In this document: one piece after another, positions 63,653 through 64,000 of the stretch | Position numbering within the stretch: position 1 is the first letter of the stretch | Layout of the letters: each line of letters starts with the position of its first letter | Source: Niallia circulans | GTDB lineage: Bacteria; Bacillota; Bacilli; Bacillales; Cytobacillaceae | Assembly: GCF_007273535.1 (NCBI RefSeq) | Contig: NZ_RIBP01000004.1 | Coordinates: forward strand, 310,001 to 374,000 | Length of the DNA: 64,000 nt | Reading direction: 5' to 3' | Translations under genes and position numbers: made by a program | Notes under the pieces: generated by a model | What the model was told of the DNA's origin: nothing | Databases searched by the model: none | Seen by the model: the letters and a program-made list of their open reading frames with translations, nothing else

Positions 63653-63898
63653 TTGAATAAAGTTGATTATGATCGTGCACTGTACTACACCCACCGTTCT
63701 GAGTGGGATAATCTTTTAATACTGATGGTGCGCACAAAGGATCATTTTCTTTCAAAAAAAATCGAACATTTCCTGCACGCCTACAATTTTGAACATGATT
63801 ATACTGTAATCGAAAATAGCTTGTATTCATTACTGCGCTACATTGACCACGCCAACGACAATGTAAGCGAAACTGACATTCACACAACCGTAATGTAA
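63653..63898 (+). CDS. yhdB: YhdB-like protein
   Basis: The 81-residue protein with LNKVDYDRALYYTHRSEWDN and LILMVRTKDHFLSKKIEHFLHAYNFEHDY resembles B. subtilis YhdB, whose function is unknown. TTG 63653 follows AAAGGAGGCGGACAGC; the longer frame from ATG 63587 has no site and exceeds the family length of about 80. A terminator follows. Confidence 0.78.
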   Translation: MNKVDYDRALYYTHRSEWDNLLILMVRTKDHFLSKKIEHFLHAYNFEHDYTVIENSLYSLLRYIDHANDNVSETDIHTTVM

Positions 63899-63914
63899 TA
63901 AAGAATTCCACCAA

Positions 63915-63952
63915 TCAAAAAAACCGCGGTCAGGGTTCCGCGGTTTTTATAC
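63915..63952 (+). terminator. Terminator of yhdB
   Basis: AAAACCGCGG pairs with CCGCGGTTTT around an 8-base loop. Confidence 0.85.
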
Positions 63953-64000
63953 AGATTAAAACTTCTTATGTTTATAATCAATTTCATAAAGGTCTGTTCT

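Overview
The window is a low-GC Firmicutes chromosome segment, most likely from a spore-forming Bacillaceae outside the B. subtilis group (a Niallia- or Cytobacillus-like relative is a guess). Three things support this: gene order closely follows the B. subtilis hem-yhfA-ecs-hit-serC-scoC-prsA-yha-yhe region; strong AGGAGG ribosome binding sites occur with many TTG starts; and sporulation genes are present (two alpha/beta SASPs, yhaL, two YjcZ-type peptides, YheC/YheD-like coat proteins). Names rest on remembered family sequences and synteny, not on database searches. No rRNA, tRNA or CRISPR array was seen.

Layout. 1-3.1 kb: haem genes hemE-hemH (minus strand) and divergent hmoB. 3.4-9.1 kb: a membrane-protein gene (yhfA-like) split in two by a 4.2-kb serine-recombinase element that carries a repressor, short genes and a GAF-STAS regulator. 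The split halves share a 10-bp direct repeat, and precise excision would rejoin them in frame. 9.1-12.7 kb: PAP2 phosphatase and ecsABC. 12.7-13.3 kb: a gene-free, terminator-ended stretch with alternating short repeats, a candidate non-coding RNA. 13.3-19.3 kb: hit, serC, yhaH, scoC, yhaJ-like, small membrane peptides and prsA. 19.3-32.3 kb, nearly all minus strand: yhaL, yhaM, yhaN-yhaO, an S66 peptidase, yhaPQ, pbuO, hemZ and yhaX.

32.4-44.5 kb: a SASP gene, yheA, four tandem ATP-grasp genes (a YheC/YheD-type operon), a PucR-type regulator, a membrane hydrolase, an IS3-family element inserted into a dispersed Bacillaceae repeat, msmX with a cre box, and a second SASP gene. 44.5-48.8 kb: heterodimeric multidrug exporter bmrCD behind a leader peptide and attenuator. 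48.9-64 kb: a degenerate HPr-like protein, an XRE regulator, a chemoreceptor, a GNAT acetyltransferase, two CNNM/CorC-type paralogues (the second with a long structured leader), an orphan response regulator, a second copy of the dispersed repeat, a nitroreductase, corA, a yitT-family gene, a GDSL hydrolase coupled to an ABC exporter, a DUF3889 protein, an M14 carboxypeptidase and yhdB.

Functional themes are haem synthesis, protein secretion and its control (Ecs, ScoC, PrsA), double-strand-break and RNA processing (YhaM/N/O), spore components, and metal or drug transport. The most unusual items are the reversible-looking split of yhfA, the repeat-rich candidate RNA upstream of hit, the bmrCD leader, and the leader of the second CNNM gene.
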